From JBBAFM01 sp041655415 (GTDB lineage Bacteria; Bacillota; Clostridia; Peptostreptococcales; JAAYPU01): a stretch of DNA of 14,386 nucleotides. Location of the stretch: assembly GCA_964429195.1 (NCBI GenBank), contig CAYSBC010000046.1, positions 1 through 14,386 on the forward strand, given 5' to 3'. Positions 1-6,785 of this stretch are shown one piece after another (within the stretch, counting starts at the first letter, position 1; each line of letters opens with the position of its first letter). The translations under genes were made by a program, and so were the position numbers. The notes beneath the pieces were generated by a model that saw only the letters and a list, made by a program, of their open reading frames with translations, was not told the origin of the DNA and ran no database searches.

Positions 1-779
1 AAGCTACATCAAGAAAAAAATTGCTTGAAAAAATTAATATTGAGGACATTACCCACTCTTCCAGGCGTTATCCATTTGTTGGTTTTACGCCTGAGAGAGA
101 AGCAGGTAAAGATATCTTAACGGTTGATGGCATCAGCAAAACAATTGATGGAGTTAAAATCCTTAATAATATTTCATTCACAGTCAACAAAGGTGATAAA
201 ATCGCTATTTTGGGCAGAAATGAAATAGCAAGAACCACACTGTTTAAAATACTTATGGGTGAGATGGATCCTGATGAAGGGTCTTATAAATGGGGAGTTA
301 CCATTACTAAAGCCATGCTTCCTAAGGATAACTCCAAATACTTCGAGGGTGTTAAATTAAATCTTATCGATTGGTTAAGACAATATTCGGAGGATCAATC
401 GGAAATTTTGATCAGGAGCTTCTTAGGTAAAATGCTATTCTCCGGGCAAGAACCTCTAAAAATGTCTCATGTTCTTTCTGGAGGAGAAAAAGTCCGATGT
501 ATGCTTTCAAGGCTCATGCTTTCCGGTGCTAATTTCTTGCTCTTAGATGAACCAACCAACCATTTAGATTTAGAATCTATCCAGGCGGTTAACGATGGAT
601 TGATTGCATTCAAAGGTACAATGCTTTTTACTTCCCAAGATCATAAATTTATTCAAACAATAGCCAACAGGGTTATTGAGATAACGCCATCAGGAGTTTA
701 TGATGGGTTAACCACTTTTGATGATTTCCTGGAAAATGAAGAGCTCCAAAATAGAATTGATCAGATGTATTTTAGCTAA
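1..779 (+). CDS. ABC-F family ATPase, YbiT-like, C-terminal part (5' end outside window)
   Basis: The reading frame is open from base 3 at the window edge, so the TTG at 21 is internal and the gene starts upstream. The visible part is the end of the inter-domain linker (SSRRYPFVGF, as in YbiT-type ABC-F proteins) and the whole second nucleotide-binding domain. It has an ABC signature LSGGEKVR, Walker B with D-loop LLLDEPTNHLDL and an H-loop-like SQDH. ABC-F proteins are soluble, have no membrane domain and act on ribosomes as translation factors or in antibiotic resistance. The Walker A of this domain is degenerate: at about 213-236 it reads GRNEIART, lacking the usual lysine, so ATP handling in this half may be altered. 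A terminator follows at once. Family assignment is firm; the cellular role is not resolved. Confidence 0.9.
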   Translation, partial: ATSRKKLLEKINIEDITHSSRRYPFVGFTPEREAGKDILTVDGISKTIDGVKILNNISFTVNKGDKIAILGRNEIARTTLFKILMGEMDPDEGSYKWGVTITKAMLPKDNSKYFEGVKLNLIDWLRQYSEDQSEILIRSFLGKMLFSGQEPLKMSHVLSGGEKVRCMLSRLMLSGANFLLLDEPTNHLDLESIQAVNDGLIAFKGTMLFTSQDHKFIQTIANRVIEITPSGVYDGLTTFDDFLENEELQNRIDQMYFS

Positions 780-796
780 TCTTCAAATTAAAAATA

Positions 797-845
797 AAGG
801 GCTGTCGCTCCATGATTTTTCAAATCATTTTGCGACAGCCTTTTT
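797..845. terminator. Bidirectional intrinsic terminator between the ABC-F gene and hcp
   Basis: A 9-bp GC-rich stem (GGCTGTCGC at 800-808 with GCGACAGCC at 832-840) encloses an inner AT stem (ATGATTT at 812-818 with AAATCAT at 822-828). TTTTT follows on the plus strand. On the minus strand the stem is followed by CTTTATTTTTAATTT. It can therefore end both convergent genes, ABC-F from the left and hcp from the right. Confidence 0.88.
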
Positions 846-896
846 AGTCCTATTTAACTCATTTAACTCCATATTTCTCTTGTAACGCGCTATCTT

Positions 897-2558
897 TTAA
901 GCCATGGCACCTTCACCTAAAAATTGCTCCATATCTTCTTCAATTGTTGAAATCGTATTGATTCCAAAGTTTTCTACGAGAACCTTGGCAACATTTGCAG
1001 ATAAGAATCCAGGTAATGTCGGCCCAAGCTTAATGTTCTTTACACCTAGGTATAATAAAGCTAGTAATACAATAACGGCCTTTTGTTCATACCATGCAAT
1101 GTTATAAGCTATCGGTAAATCATTGACATCATCCAGCCCAAATACTTCTTTAAGCTTAAGAGCAATGACTGCTAAGGAATAAGAGTCGTTGCATTGGCCT
1201 GCGTCGAGAACTCTAGGTATACCGCCTATATCCCCTAATGGTAGCTTATTATAACGATATTTTGCACAACCTGCTGTCATGATTACTGTATCTTTCGGAA
1301 GCTTTTCAGCAAATTCTTCATAATAAGAACGAGACTTCATTCTGCCATCACAGCCAGCCATAACAAAGAATTTCTTGATTGCACCGGACTTCACTGCATC
1401 AACTACTGTATCTGCTAAAGCCAACACTTGATTGTGTGCAAAGCCTCCCACAATTTTCCCTGATTCTATTTCTGTTGGAGGAGCTAGTCTCTTAGCATGT
1501 TCAATAATCGGAGTAAAATCTTTAACACCCTCTTCATTAGCTTCGATAACTTGGCATCCCGGATAACCTGTCGCTCCGGTAGTGTAAATTCTATCAATAT
1601 GTTCCTTCTTTGGCGGTACTAAGCAGTTTGTAGTAAATAATATCGGACCATTGAAAGACTCGAATTCTTCTTTTTGTTTCCACCATGCATTACCATAGTT
1701 TCCTACAAAATGATCATATTTTTTAAAGGCAGGATAATAATGTGAAGGTAACATCTCGCCATGAGAATAGACATCGACTCCTGTACCTTGGGTTTGTTTT
1801 AATAATTGTTCTAAATCCACCAAATCATGACCTGTTATAAGAATTGCAGGATTATTCCGAACACCAATATTCACTTCTGTGATTTCCGGATTTCCATATT
1901 CTCCTGTATTAGCACCATCTAATAGAGCCATAACATCCACACCAAATTTTCCTGTTTCAAGTGTTAGCGCTACTAACTCATCAACGGTTAAGCTATCATC
2001 TAATGTTGCAGCTAAGGCTTTTGTAATAAATCCATGAATTTCAGAATTTTGTTTTCCTATATTGTAGGCATGCTCTGCATAAGCAGCTATTCCTTTCAGT
2101 CCATAGGTGATTAATTCTCTAAGAGAACGTACATCCTCATTTTCAGTCGCTAAGATACCTACTTTTGCATCTTCTGACTTTGCCACTATAGCTGAATCGG
2201 AGTCTGCTGTCCATGTTGCTGCATCATGTAAATGATCCAATACAACGCCCTTAGCTTCCAATTCTGCTTTCATTTCTTTAATAAATGCTAAGCCTTTCTC
2301 GATTTCTGCAATGAACCTCTTATCATCGAAATTGGCATTGGTGATTGTCATGAATAAGCTATTCATGATAAAAACATCCGCTTTGGGAAATGCAAGGTCT
2401 ATTTTCTTCCCTTCTTCCATGACAAGTGCCATACCCTTTAAGGTGTAAATCAAAAGATCTTGAAGTTTGGCCACCTCACTGGATTTTCCACACACACCGG
2501 CTACTGTACAACCGGTTCCCTTCGCTGTTTCTTGACATTGATAACAAAACATACTCAT
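897..2558 (-). CDS. hcp: Hydroxylamine reductase / hybrid cluster protein (class I)
   Basis: This is a 553-residue cytosolic hybrid cluster (prismane) protein. Members reduce hydroxylamine in vitro and are now mainly linked to NO reduction and nitrosative stress in anaerobes. The N-terminal iron-sulfur motif is C5-x2-C8-x8-C17-x5-C23, the compact class I spacing. All hybrid-cluster ligands known from Desulfovibrio Hcp are visible: H244, E268, C312, C403 (persulfide position), C431, C456 and E491. Length is normal and no key residue is missing. The start at 2558 has a GGGGG ribosome site (2566-2570) seven bases upstream; an in-frame ATG six bases downstream is possible. It lies 124 bases downstream of the small zinc-ribbon gene and has its own promoter there, with a palindrome at the class II activator position. 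A bidirectional terminator follows it. Confidence 0.97.
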   Translation of the reverse strand: MSMFCYQCQETAKGTGCTVAGVCGKSSEVAKLQDLLIYTLKGMALVMEEGKKIDLAFPKADVFIMNSLFMTITNANFDDKRFIAEIEKGLAFIKEMKAELEAKGVVLDHLHDAATWTADSDSAIVAKSEDAKVGILATENEDVRSLRELITYGLKGIAAYAEHAYNIGKQNSEIHGFITKALAATLDDSLTVDELVALTLETGKFGVDVMALLDGANTGEYGNPEITEVNIGVRNNPAILITGHDLVDLEQLLKQTQGTGVDVYSHGEMLPSHYYPAFKKYDHFVGNYGNAWWKQKEEFESFNGPILFTTNCLVPPKKEHIDRIYTTGATGYPGCQVIEANEEGVKDFTPIIEHAKRLAPPTEIESGKIVGGFAHNQVLALADTVVDAVKSGAIKKFFVMAGCDGRMKSRSYYEEFAEKLPKDTVIMTAGCAKYRYNKLPLGDIGGIPRVLDAGQCNDSYSLAVIALKLKEVFGLDDVNDLPIAYNIAWYEQKAVIVLLALLYLGVKNIKLGPTLPGFLSANVAKVLVENFGINTISTIEEDMEQFLGEGAMA

Positions 2559-2627
2559 TCATTTGCCCCCTTATCTTTTTATAGTAATATAAGTATATCT
2601 TTCTTAATTTTTTGGTTATTAAATACC

Positions 2628-2656
2628 ATTATACATGATATTTTTTTTAATTTCAG
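2628..2656 (-). promoter_or_regulatory. hcp promoter (sigma-A type)
   Basis: Read on the minus strand there is a perfect -10 TATAAT (2628-2633), a 17-bp spacer, and a weak -35 CTGAAA (2651-2656, four of six consensus bases). A weak -35 with a perfect -10 fits an activator-dependent promoter. The predicted transcription start is about 2621. The adjoining palindrome at 2656-2669 is centred 41.5 bases upstream of that start. Confidence 0.65.
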
Positions 2657-2669
2657 TATCTGTAGATAC
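2656..2669. promoter_or_regulatory. Candidate Crp/Fnr-type operator of hcp, palindrome GTATCTGTAGATAC
   Basis: This is a perfect inverted repeat with 6-bp arms GTATCT and AGATAC around a 2-bp centre. Its centre, 2662.5, lies at -41.5 from the predicted hcp start, the class II activator position of Crp/Fnr proteins. A related site occurs at 5937-5950, in the same position relative to the other promoter of this block. Assignment to the regulator encoded at 6065-6751 is inference. Confidence 0.6.
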
Positions 2670-2682
2670 CAAAAATCCTTTT

Positions 2683-2925
2683 TTAATAATCTTTTCCTGC
2701 TGCCATAACATTTTGCGGATCAAAAGCGTGACATGGTGTAACGCCATAGACCATGGAGCAATGGGGACATTTGTCCTCAAAAGTGTTCATTTCAAATGTT
2801 TCATTACATTCTACGCATTGCACATAAAGTGGCATAGGCATATATTGTTCTGAAAAACCCATCATTCTTACTTTATCTACCACTTCTTTTCCGTTTTGAA
2901 AACTTCCTGAACAACCTTCGTGCAT
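2683..2925 (-). CDS. Small zinc-ribbon protein, 80 aa, unknown function
   Basis: This is a small soluble protein with two knuckles, CVEC at residues 37-40 and CPHC at 54-57, a spacing typical of a zinc ribbon or rubredoxin-like metal site. A further Cys-His pair (PCHAF) follows near residue 65. No signal peptide or membrane segment is seen. The ribosome site AGGAGG (2933-2938) overlaps the approach to the start and the preceding ABC ATPase stop is only 13 bases upstream, so the gene is the last member of that four-gene operon and the one next to hcp. I do not recognise a named family. A metal- or redox-linked accessory role near Hcp is inferred from location only. Confidence 0.8.
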   Translation of the reverse strand: MHEGCSGSFQNGKEVVDKVRMMGFSEQYMPMPLYVQCVECNETFEMNTFEDKCPHCSMVYGVTPCHAFDPQNVMAAGKDY

Positions 2926-2938
2926 CCTTAACCCTCCT

Positions 2939-3952
2939 TTATTGCATTTCTAGAATTTCGCCTTTTCTTAAATTCGCCCTCAATGAATTGATAATCTGGT
3001 CCATCTTTTCTAATTCCTCAAGGATTTTTCTTTCTTCATCATTTGTTTCAATAATCTTATGGATACCTCCATTTTTTATAACAATTCTCTTATCAGCCAT
3101 AAGGGCTAAGCTTGGATCATGGGTAGCCATAAGTACAATTTTATCTTCTTTTATAAGAAGATTAAGAGCCCTCTTGCGATCGATACCTGCATTTTCTATC
3201 TCATCAATCAGTACAATAGGCGATGTGCTGAGTATAGCTGTATCTGCTATCATCAACGCCCTTGATTGTCCGCCGCTTAGGCTGGTAATCGGTGTATCTA
3301 AGTCAAATTTTTCCCCGGCTAAATGATTGGCCGCTTCAATAATTTTCTTAATTACCTCATCTTCATTTTCAACCAGCCTGCTTTTTGCATGCAGTTCAAT
3401 GAATTCTTTTACGGTCAAATCCATAACAAAGTTCATGTTTTGGGATAATTGAGCTACCAGCTTATTCGAAGAAGAAAATCTCCATTTTTTATCGGCCGCT
3501 TTTTCATTGATGAGAATAGTGCGAAGGGTAGGCGTATCCTTACTGGCAGTCCACTCAATATCAGCAAGCAGACGGCTTTTGCCTGAACCGGTAGGCCCAA
3601 CAATGGATATAACTTCCCCTTTATAGATGGTCACCCTTTCAAAACCTTCGCTGTTTCCATCCTTATCTTGACCGGCAATTATAGTAAGAGAATGGACTTC
3701 ATCTTCTTCTTTTATACCCAAAAACTCCAACATTTGATTTGTATAGACGATAAAATCGGATTTTAACTTTTCCACATCGATAGCAAATTCTTCCTTTTCC
3801 TCCTGGGTAAAATGATTAAAATAATCTGAGAACGTAAAATCCTCATAACCTTTCGTATCCAATTTATTGTTTTCAAAGAAAGAAACACTATAAGGATACT
3901 TCTTTTCAATATTTCTTAATGTCATATTTTCTATATCATGCTTTGTTATCAT
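2939..3952 (-). CDS. ABC-type ATPase with N-terminal ScdA_N/DUF1858-like domain, no partner permease
   Basis: From the ATG at 3952 the protein has 337 residues. Residues about 1-65 look like a ScdA_N/DUF1858-type helical domain (TLRNIEKKYPYSVSFFENN) without its usual cysteines. Residues about 85-300 form one ABC nucleotide-binding domain: Walker A GPTGSGKS (119-126), signature LSGGQ (225-229), Walker B IVLIDE (246-251) and H-loop H278. The tail is a charged, possibly coiled helix. There is no membrane segment, and no permease gene lies in the operon. A GTG at 3961 opens a longer frame, but the AGGTG at 3959-3963 is well spaced for the ATG at 3952, which lies one base after the GTPase stop and suggests translational coupling. 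An ATPase driving cargo handling or metallocluster work rather than classical transport is inference. Confidence 0.85.
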   Translation of the reverse strand: MITKHDIENMTLRNIEKKYPYSVSFFENNKLDTKGYEDFTFSDYFNHFTQEEKEEFAIDVEKLKSDFIVYTNQMLEFLGIKEEDEVHSLTIIAGQDKDGNSEGFERVTIYKGEVISIVGPTGSGKSRLLADIEWTASKDTPTLRTILINEKAADKKWRFSSSNKLVAQLSQNMNFVMDLTVKEFIELHAKSRLVENEDEVIKKIIEAANHLAGEKFDLDTPITSLSGGQSRALMIADTAILSTSPIVLIDEIENAGIDRKRALNLLIKEDKIVLMATHDPSLALMADKRIVIKNGGIHKIIETNDEERKILEELEKMDQIINSLRANLRKGEILEMQ

Positions 3953-3953
3953 T

Positions 3954-4646
3954 CTAATCACCTAATTCCATCTTTCTGATATTGCCCATTTGATAATCCT
4001 CGCCTATTCTGGTTTCTCCTAAACAGTAGGAGCAAAGAGCTGAAGGCATGGAAAATCTTAATTCTTTTCCTTTGACCGATTCAATAGCATCCGCTTCATC
4101 GTAAATGAGTGTGCTTAACTCATAAGCACCTTGACCTGTTAACCCATTGATATTCATGATGACTGCCTTTGGATTAACGGAATGAACCCTGGATGCAAAG
4201 ACCTCTCTTTCTGCTTGGGAAACAATATCTCCCTTTGTTATAGCCACAATATCCGCAAATTTTAACATGGGGCCAATTTTCTTTGGCGTATTGATACCGC
4301 TTAAGTTATCAATGACACATATGGCCTTAATTTCTTTAATATGAGGAGAGCAACGATTGCATAGACCGGCACTTTCCGTGATGAGGACATCTAAATCTTG
4401 CTTCAATCCCCATTGAACTATCTCTTCAATATTGCTTACAAAATAGTGATCAGGACATAAGCTACCTGATAATCCTTTCTTAACGGGAACGCCTACTTTA
4501 CTGTATAAAATATCATCATCTGTATATAAACAATCCAGTTTAACCACACCAACAGATAATCCTCTTTGCTTAAGTGCTTGAATAGCTTTTATAATGACAG
4601 ATGTTTTACCTGATGAGGGGGGTCCGGATAACGTAATTAAATTCAT
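3954..4646 (-). CDS. HypB-like P-loop GTPase (metallocentre-maturation type)
   Basis: This 230-residue protein belongs to the SIMIBI/G3E group and resembles HypB, the GTPase that helps insert nickel into hydrogenase. Seen motifs: P-loop GPPSSGKTS (8-16), a HypB-like Walker B region ESAGLCNRC (91-99), TKGD (137-140) as the guanine-specificity motif, and GLTGQG near the C terminus. It is cysteine-rich at candidate metal positions: C39, C64 (CPDH), the pair C96/C99 and the pair C205/C208. There is no His-rich N-terminal tail. The start is set by GAGGTG upstream and lies three bases after the stop of the binding-protein gene; the next gene begins one base after its own stop. No hydrogenase or urease gene is present, so the metal client is unknown; Hcp or its operon partners are the candidates. 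Confidence 0.85.
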   Translation of the reverse strand: MNLITLSGPPSSGKTSVIIKAIQALKQRGLSVGVVKLDCLYTDDDILYSKVGVPVKKGLSGSLCPDHYFVSNIEEIVQWGLKQDLDVLITESAGLCNRCSPHIKEIKAICVIDNLSGINTPKKIGPMLKFADIVAITKGDIVSQAEREVFASRVHSVNPKAVIMNINGLTGQGAYELSTLIYDEADAIESVKGKELRFSMPSALCSYCLGETRIGEDYQMGNIRKMELGD

Positions 4647-4649
4647 AGC

Positions 4650-5873
4650 TTACACCTCTCTTACAGCTTCATGAAACAGAGCTTCGCATTTTTTTATGAG
4701 ATTTCCAATATCATTTTCTTTTATGAAGTCCCATCCCAGCCACATATAATTTTGTTCCTCAGGTATCATGTTGTCAACTTCTGGATGAACGCTTGGGAAT
4801 CTTCCATTATGGGATAAAATCTCCCCTACCTCCTTGGATATGAAGAAATCCACGATAGGTTTTAATTTTTCTTTCTTAGCTTTCTTTGTGAGCATAAAAA
4901 TCGGACTGATGATTGCACCATCCTTTGGCCAAACAGCTTGCATAGGGCCTCCTCTTAGTGTCATCTTTGTAAAGAAGTAAGGCATAATTGTTACAATTGG
5001 CTTTTCTGCTTTTTTGATATGGGATTTTACCATCTCAGAAGGATGCATGCTTCTGAGCAAGCTTCTTCCTAACCTTTTAACGCCTTCTTCACCGTAGTGC
5101 TTATAGATATTTAATAAAATAGCATTAAACAAGTCAAAATCCCCAATAGGCAGACTTACCTTGTTTTCAAACTCTTCACTCATTATATCTTCCCAACTTG
5201 ACGGCATTGTCCTATCGCCCAGCTCATCTTTATTGACTAAAAATACTGCAGGAACAACAGCAATCATGGAGTATTCACCATCAGGATCCCGCAAATTGAT
5301 CTTTTCATTTTCAAAATCCTTATTATAGGGCTTCATATCCGTCATATCTTCAAAAATATTTTTAGATTTAAATTGCCCTATCAGGTTTTTATCAAAGAAC
5401 AAATCAAACCCGGCAGAGATAAAAATATCAGCAATGACATCATCAGACTTTGCATCGATAAGGGAATTTTTTATCCAATCCACTCCCATAGAAGCAGCCT
5501 TCAATTCATAACCTAATGATTTTTCAATTTCCGGTTCATCACCCAGCCAATTCTGGAAACCTTCTAGAAGAGGAACCCTTACAGGACAAGGCAGTACTCC
5601 TTCAATCCTTATTTCTGTTCCTGTTGATTTATTGACATGCAAAAGATTATCCGAATTGCTTTCTATTACTTCGATAAGCCCATCCATAAATGTATCTACG
5701 TTAATTTTTTTTACGGCTAGTGCCTCTTCTAAGGAAATAGACCTACCCAATGTTTTTCTCAATGCCTCATCCTTTATGTTAAATCCTATTGAAACGAATA
5801 GGTCAATAGCTTCTTTATACTTTTCTGTTATATCAAATAAAGAATCTGTTCTCTCAAAATATTTGTTTCTCAT
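4650..5873 (-). CDS. Cytosolic solute-binding-protein-like protein with N-terminal DUF1858-like domain
   Basis: This 407-residue protein heads the operon. Residues about 8-70 match the DUF1858 pattern (EKYKEAIDLFVSIGF, then ISLEEALAVKKINVDTF) but lack the metal-type cysteines some members have. Residues about 85-390 look like a type 2 periplasmic-binding fold of the iron/spermidine kind (MAVVP-like hinge around 203-213, SSWEDI at 225-230). The N terminus MRNKYFERTD is polar, with no signal peptide or lipobox, so it should stay in the cytoplasm, unlike normal binding proteins. Its ribosome site AGGAGG (5885-5890) is 11 bases from the ATG, slightly long. It is followed closely by the GTPase and ABC ATPase genes. 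Ligand is unknown; a small molecule or metal complex delivered to the ATPase or GTPase is possible. Confidence 0.8.
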   Translation of the reverse strand: MRNKYFERTDSLFDITEKYKEAIDLFVSIGFNIKDEALRKTLGRSISLEEALAVKKINVDTFMDGLIEVIESNSDNLLHVNKSTGTEIRIEGVLPCPVRVPLLEGFQNWLGDEPEIEKSLGYELKAASMGVDWIKNSLIDAKSDDVIADIFISAGFDLFFDKNLIGQFKSKNIFEDMTDMKPYNKDFENEKINLRDPDGEYSMIAVVPAVFLVNKDELGDRTMPSSWEDIMSEEFENKVSLPIGDFDLFNAILLNIYKHYGEEGVKRLGRSLLRSMHPSEMVKSHIKKAEKPIVTIMPYFFTKMTLRGGPMQAVWPKDGAIISPIFMLTKKAKKEKLKPIVDFFISKEVGEILSHNGRFPSVHPEVDNMIPEEQNYMWLGWDFIKENDIGNLIKKCEALFHEAVREV

Positions 5874-5908
5874 CTTATCTTTATCCTCCTTTCGAACTTC
5901 TTTTCTCT

Positions 5909-5937
5909 ATTTTACATCCTAACCTCATGTTAGTCGG
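5909..5937 (-). promoter_or_regulatory. Promoter of the binding-protein/GTPase/ABC/zinc-ribbon operon
   Basis: On the minus strand there is a -10 TAAAAT (5909-5914, five of six consensus bases), a 17-bp spacer, and a poor -35 CCGACT (5932-5937). The predicted start is about 5902, giving a leader of about 30 bases. The poor -35 is compatible with activator dependence. The neighbouring palindrome at 5937-5950 is centred at -41.5. Confidence 0.55.
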
Positions 5938-5950
5938 TATCCTATGTTAC
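5937..5950. promoter_or_regulatory. Candidate Crp/Fnr-type operator, GTATC-N4-GTTAC
   Basis: This imperfect inverted repeat (one arm mismatch) matches nine of ten arm positions of the perfect palindrome at the hcp promoter (2656-2669). Its centre, 5943.5, is at -41.5 from the predicted operon start, identical to the hcp case. That repeated geometry is the main support; binding by the nearby regulator is inferred. Confidence 0.5.
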
Positions 5951-5977
5951 GCAATCCAGAATTTTTTAGTCAAATTA

Positions 5978-6022
5978 AAAGGTTATGCATGATAAATCGT
6001 ATTCAATCTATCCATAACCTTT
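5978..6022 (-). terminator. Terminator of the hydrolase-regulator unit
   Basis: A 10-bp inverted repeat (AAAGGTTATG at 5978-5987 with CATAACCTTT at 6013-6022) lies about 40 bases after the regulator stop. On the minus strand it is followed by TAATTTGACTAAAAAATT, only moderately T-rich. It separates the regulator unit from the operon promoter just beyond. The 25-base loop makes it weaker than a classic terminator. Confidence 0.55.
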
Positions 6023-6064
6023 AGTTTGTCCCCATTTTAATCAGTCTATGATAGGATTATTTTC

Positions 6065-6751
6065 TTATACGCTCATTTTAAGGGAATTTATATCTAAGAT
6101 GGTAAAAAGTGATTTGTTAAAATCGATAATACCCTCTTCTTTCATCTTGATAAGTTCTCTTGACAGAGAAGGTCTTGAAACATTTAAAAAATCAGCCAGT
6201 TCATTTCTTTTGAGGGGTATTGTAAATTTCATCTTTTGCTTCATATTATAATTTTCCAACAAATAAGTACTTACTTTTTTTCGGATACTTTTTAAAGCTA
6301 AATATTCTATCTTTCTATTGAGATGTAAAGTCTTTTGTGATACAATCCTCAACATATTTTGAATGAGTAATTTATGTCCACCGCACATATGAGGACATAT
6401 TCCTAAAATGATATCCGGAGGCAAAAACAAGACAGTACAATCTGTTGTAGCAACAACAGTAACCATCCAACATTTTTCATCTGAAAAAGCCACAATTTCA
6501 CCGAAGATATCTCCCTCATGCAGTTTAGAGATGATTACCCTATCCCCTGCAGGATTTTCTTTGGTTTCCATAGCCTCTCCCTGAAGGATAATACCAACTC
6601 CTGTAAAAGCATCCCCCTCTAATGTAATATAGTCTTTCTTTTTATAGAATCCTATTTGTGGTTTGAGGCAATGGAGCACTGTGCCCACTTCTTCTCCCAT
6701 GTTTTGAAATAATTCCACTTTTTTAAGTATATCCAACCATTTTGTATACAT
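6065..6751 (-). CDS. Crp/Fnr-family transcriptional regulator, candidate regulator of hcp and the adjacent operon
   Basis: From the ATG at 6751 it has 228 residues, the usual Crp/Fnr length. Residues about 10-115 form a cyclic-nucleotide-binding-type beta barrel (GDAFTGVGIILQGEA, GDIFGEI), about 125-150 the dimer helix, and 182-205 the winged helix-turn-helix with recognition helix SRPSLSREL. Five cysteines are present (C28, C94, C105, C119, C123); the last two form a C-x3-C just before the dimer helix and could sense redox or bind a cofactor. A longer frame reaches 6841 but would overlap the upstream hydrolase gene; GGAGG (6757-6761) five bases before the chosen ATG decides the start. It follows the hydrolase by 34 bases in one unit. 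HcpR-type members of this family control hcp in other anaerobes, which fits the palindromes at 2656 and 5937. Confidence 0.9.
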   Translation of the reverse strand: MYTKWLDILKKVELFQNMGEEVGTVLHCLKPQIGFYKKKDYITLEGDAFTGVGIILQGEAMETKENPAGDRVIISKLHEGDIFGEIVAFSDEKCWMVTVVATTDCTVLFLPPDIILGICPHMCGGHKLLIQNMLRIVSQKTLHLNRKIEYLALKSIRKKVSTYLLENYNMKQKMKFTIPLKRNELADFLNVSRPSLSRELIKMKEEGIIDFNKSLFTILDINSLKMSV

Positions 6752-6785
6752 CCTATCCTCCAAAGGCCAAGCCCTCATTATCAGC

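Noticed and set aside
904..1107. 67-codon plus-strand frame inside hcp
   Set aside because: It lies antisense to the conserved C terminus of Hcp, with no ribosome site or family resemblance.
4650..5873. Ordinary periplasmic binding protein of an importer
   Set aside because: No signal peptide or lipobox, an added DUF1858-like domain, and no permease in the operon.
5919..5933. Second small palindrome CTAAC-N5-GTTAG next to the operon promoter
   Set aside because: An odd 5-base spacer, a position inside the -10/-35 spacer, and no counterpart at the hcp promoter. It could be a repressor site but there is no second example.
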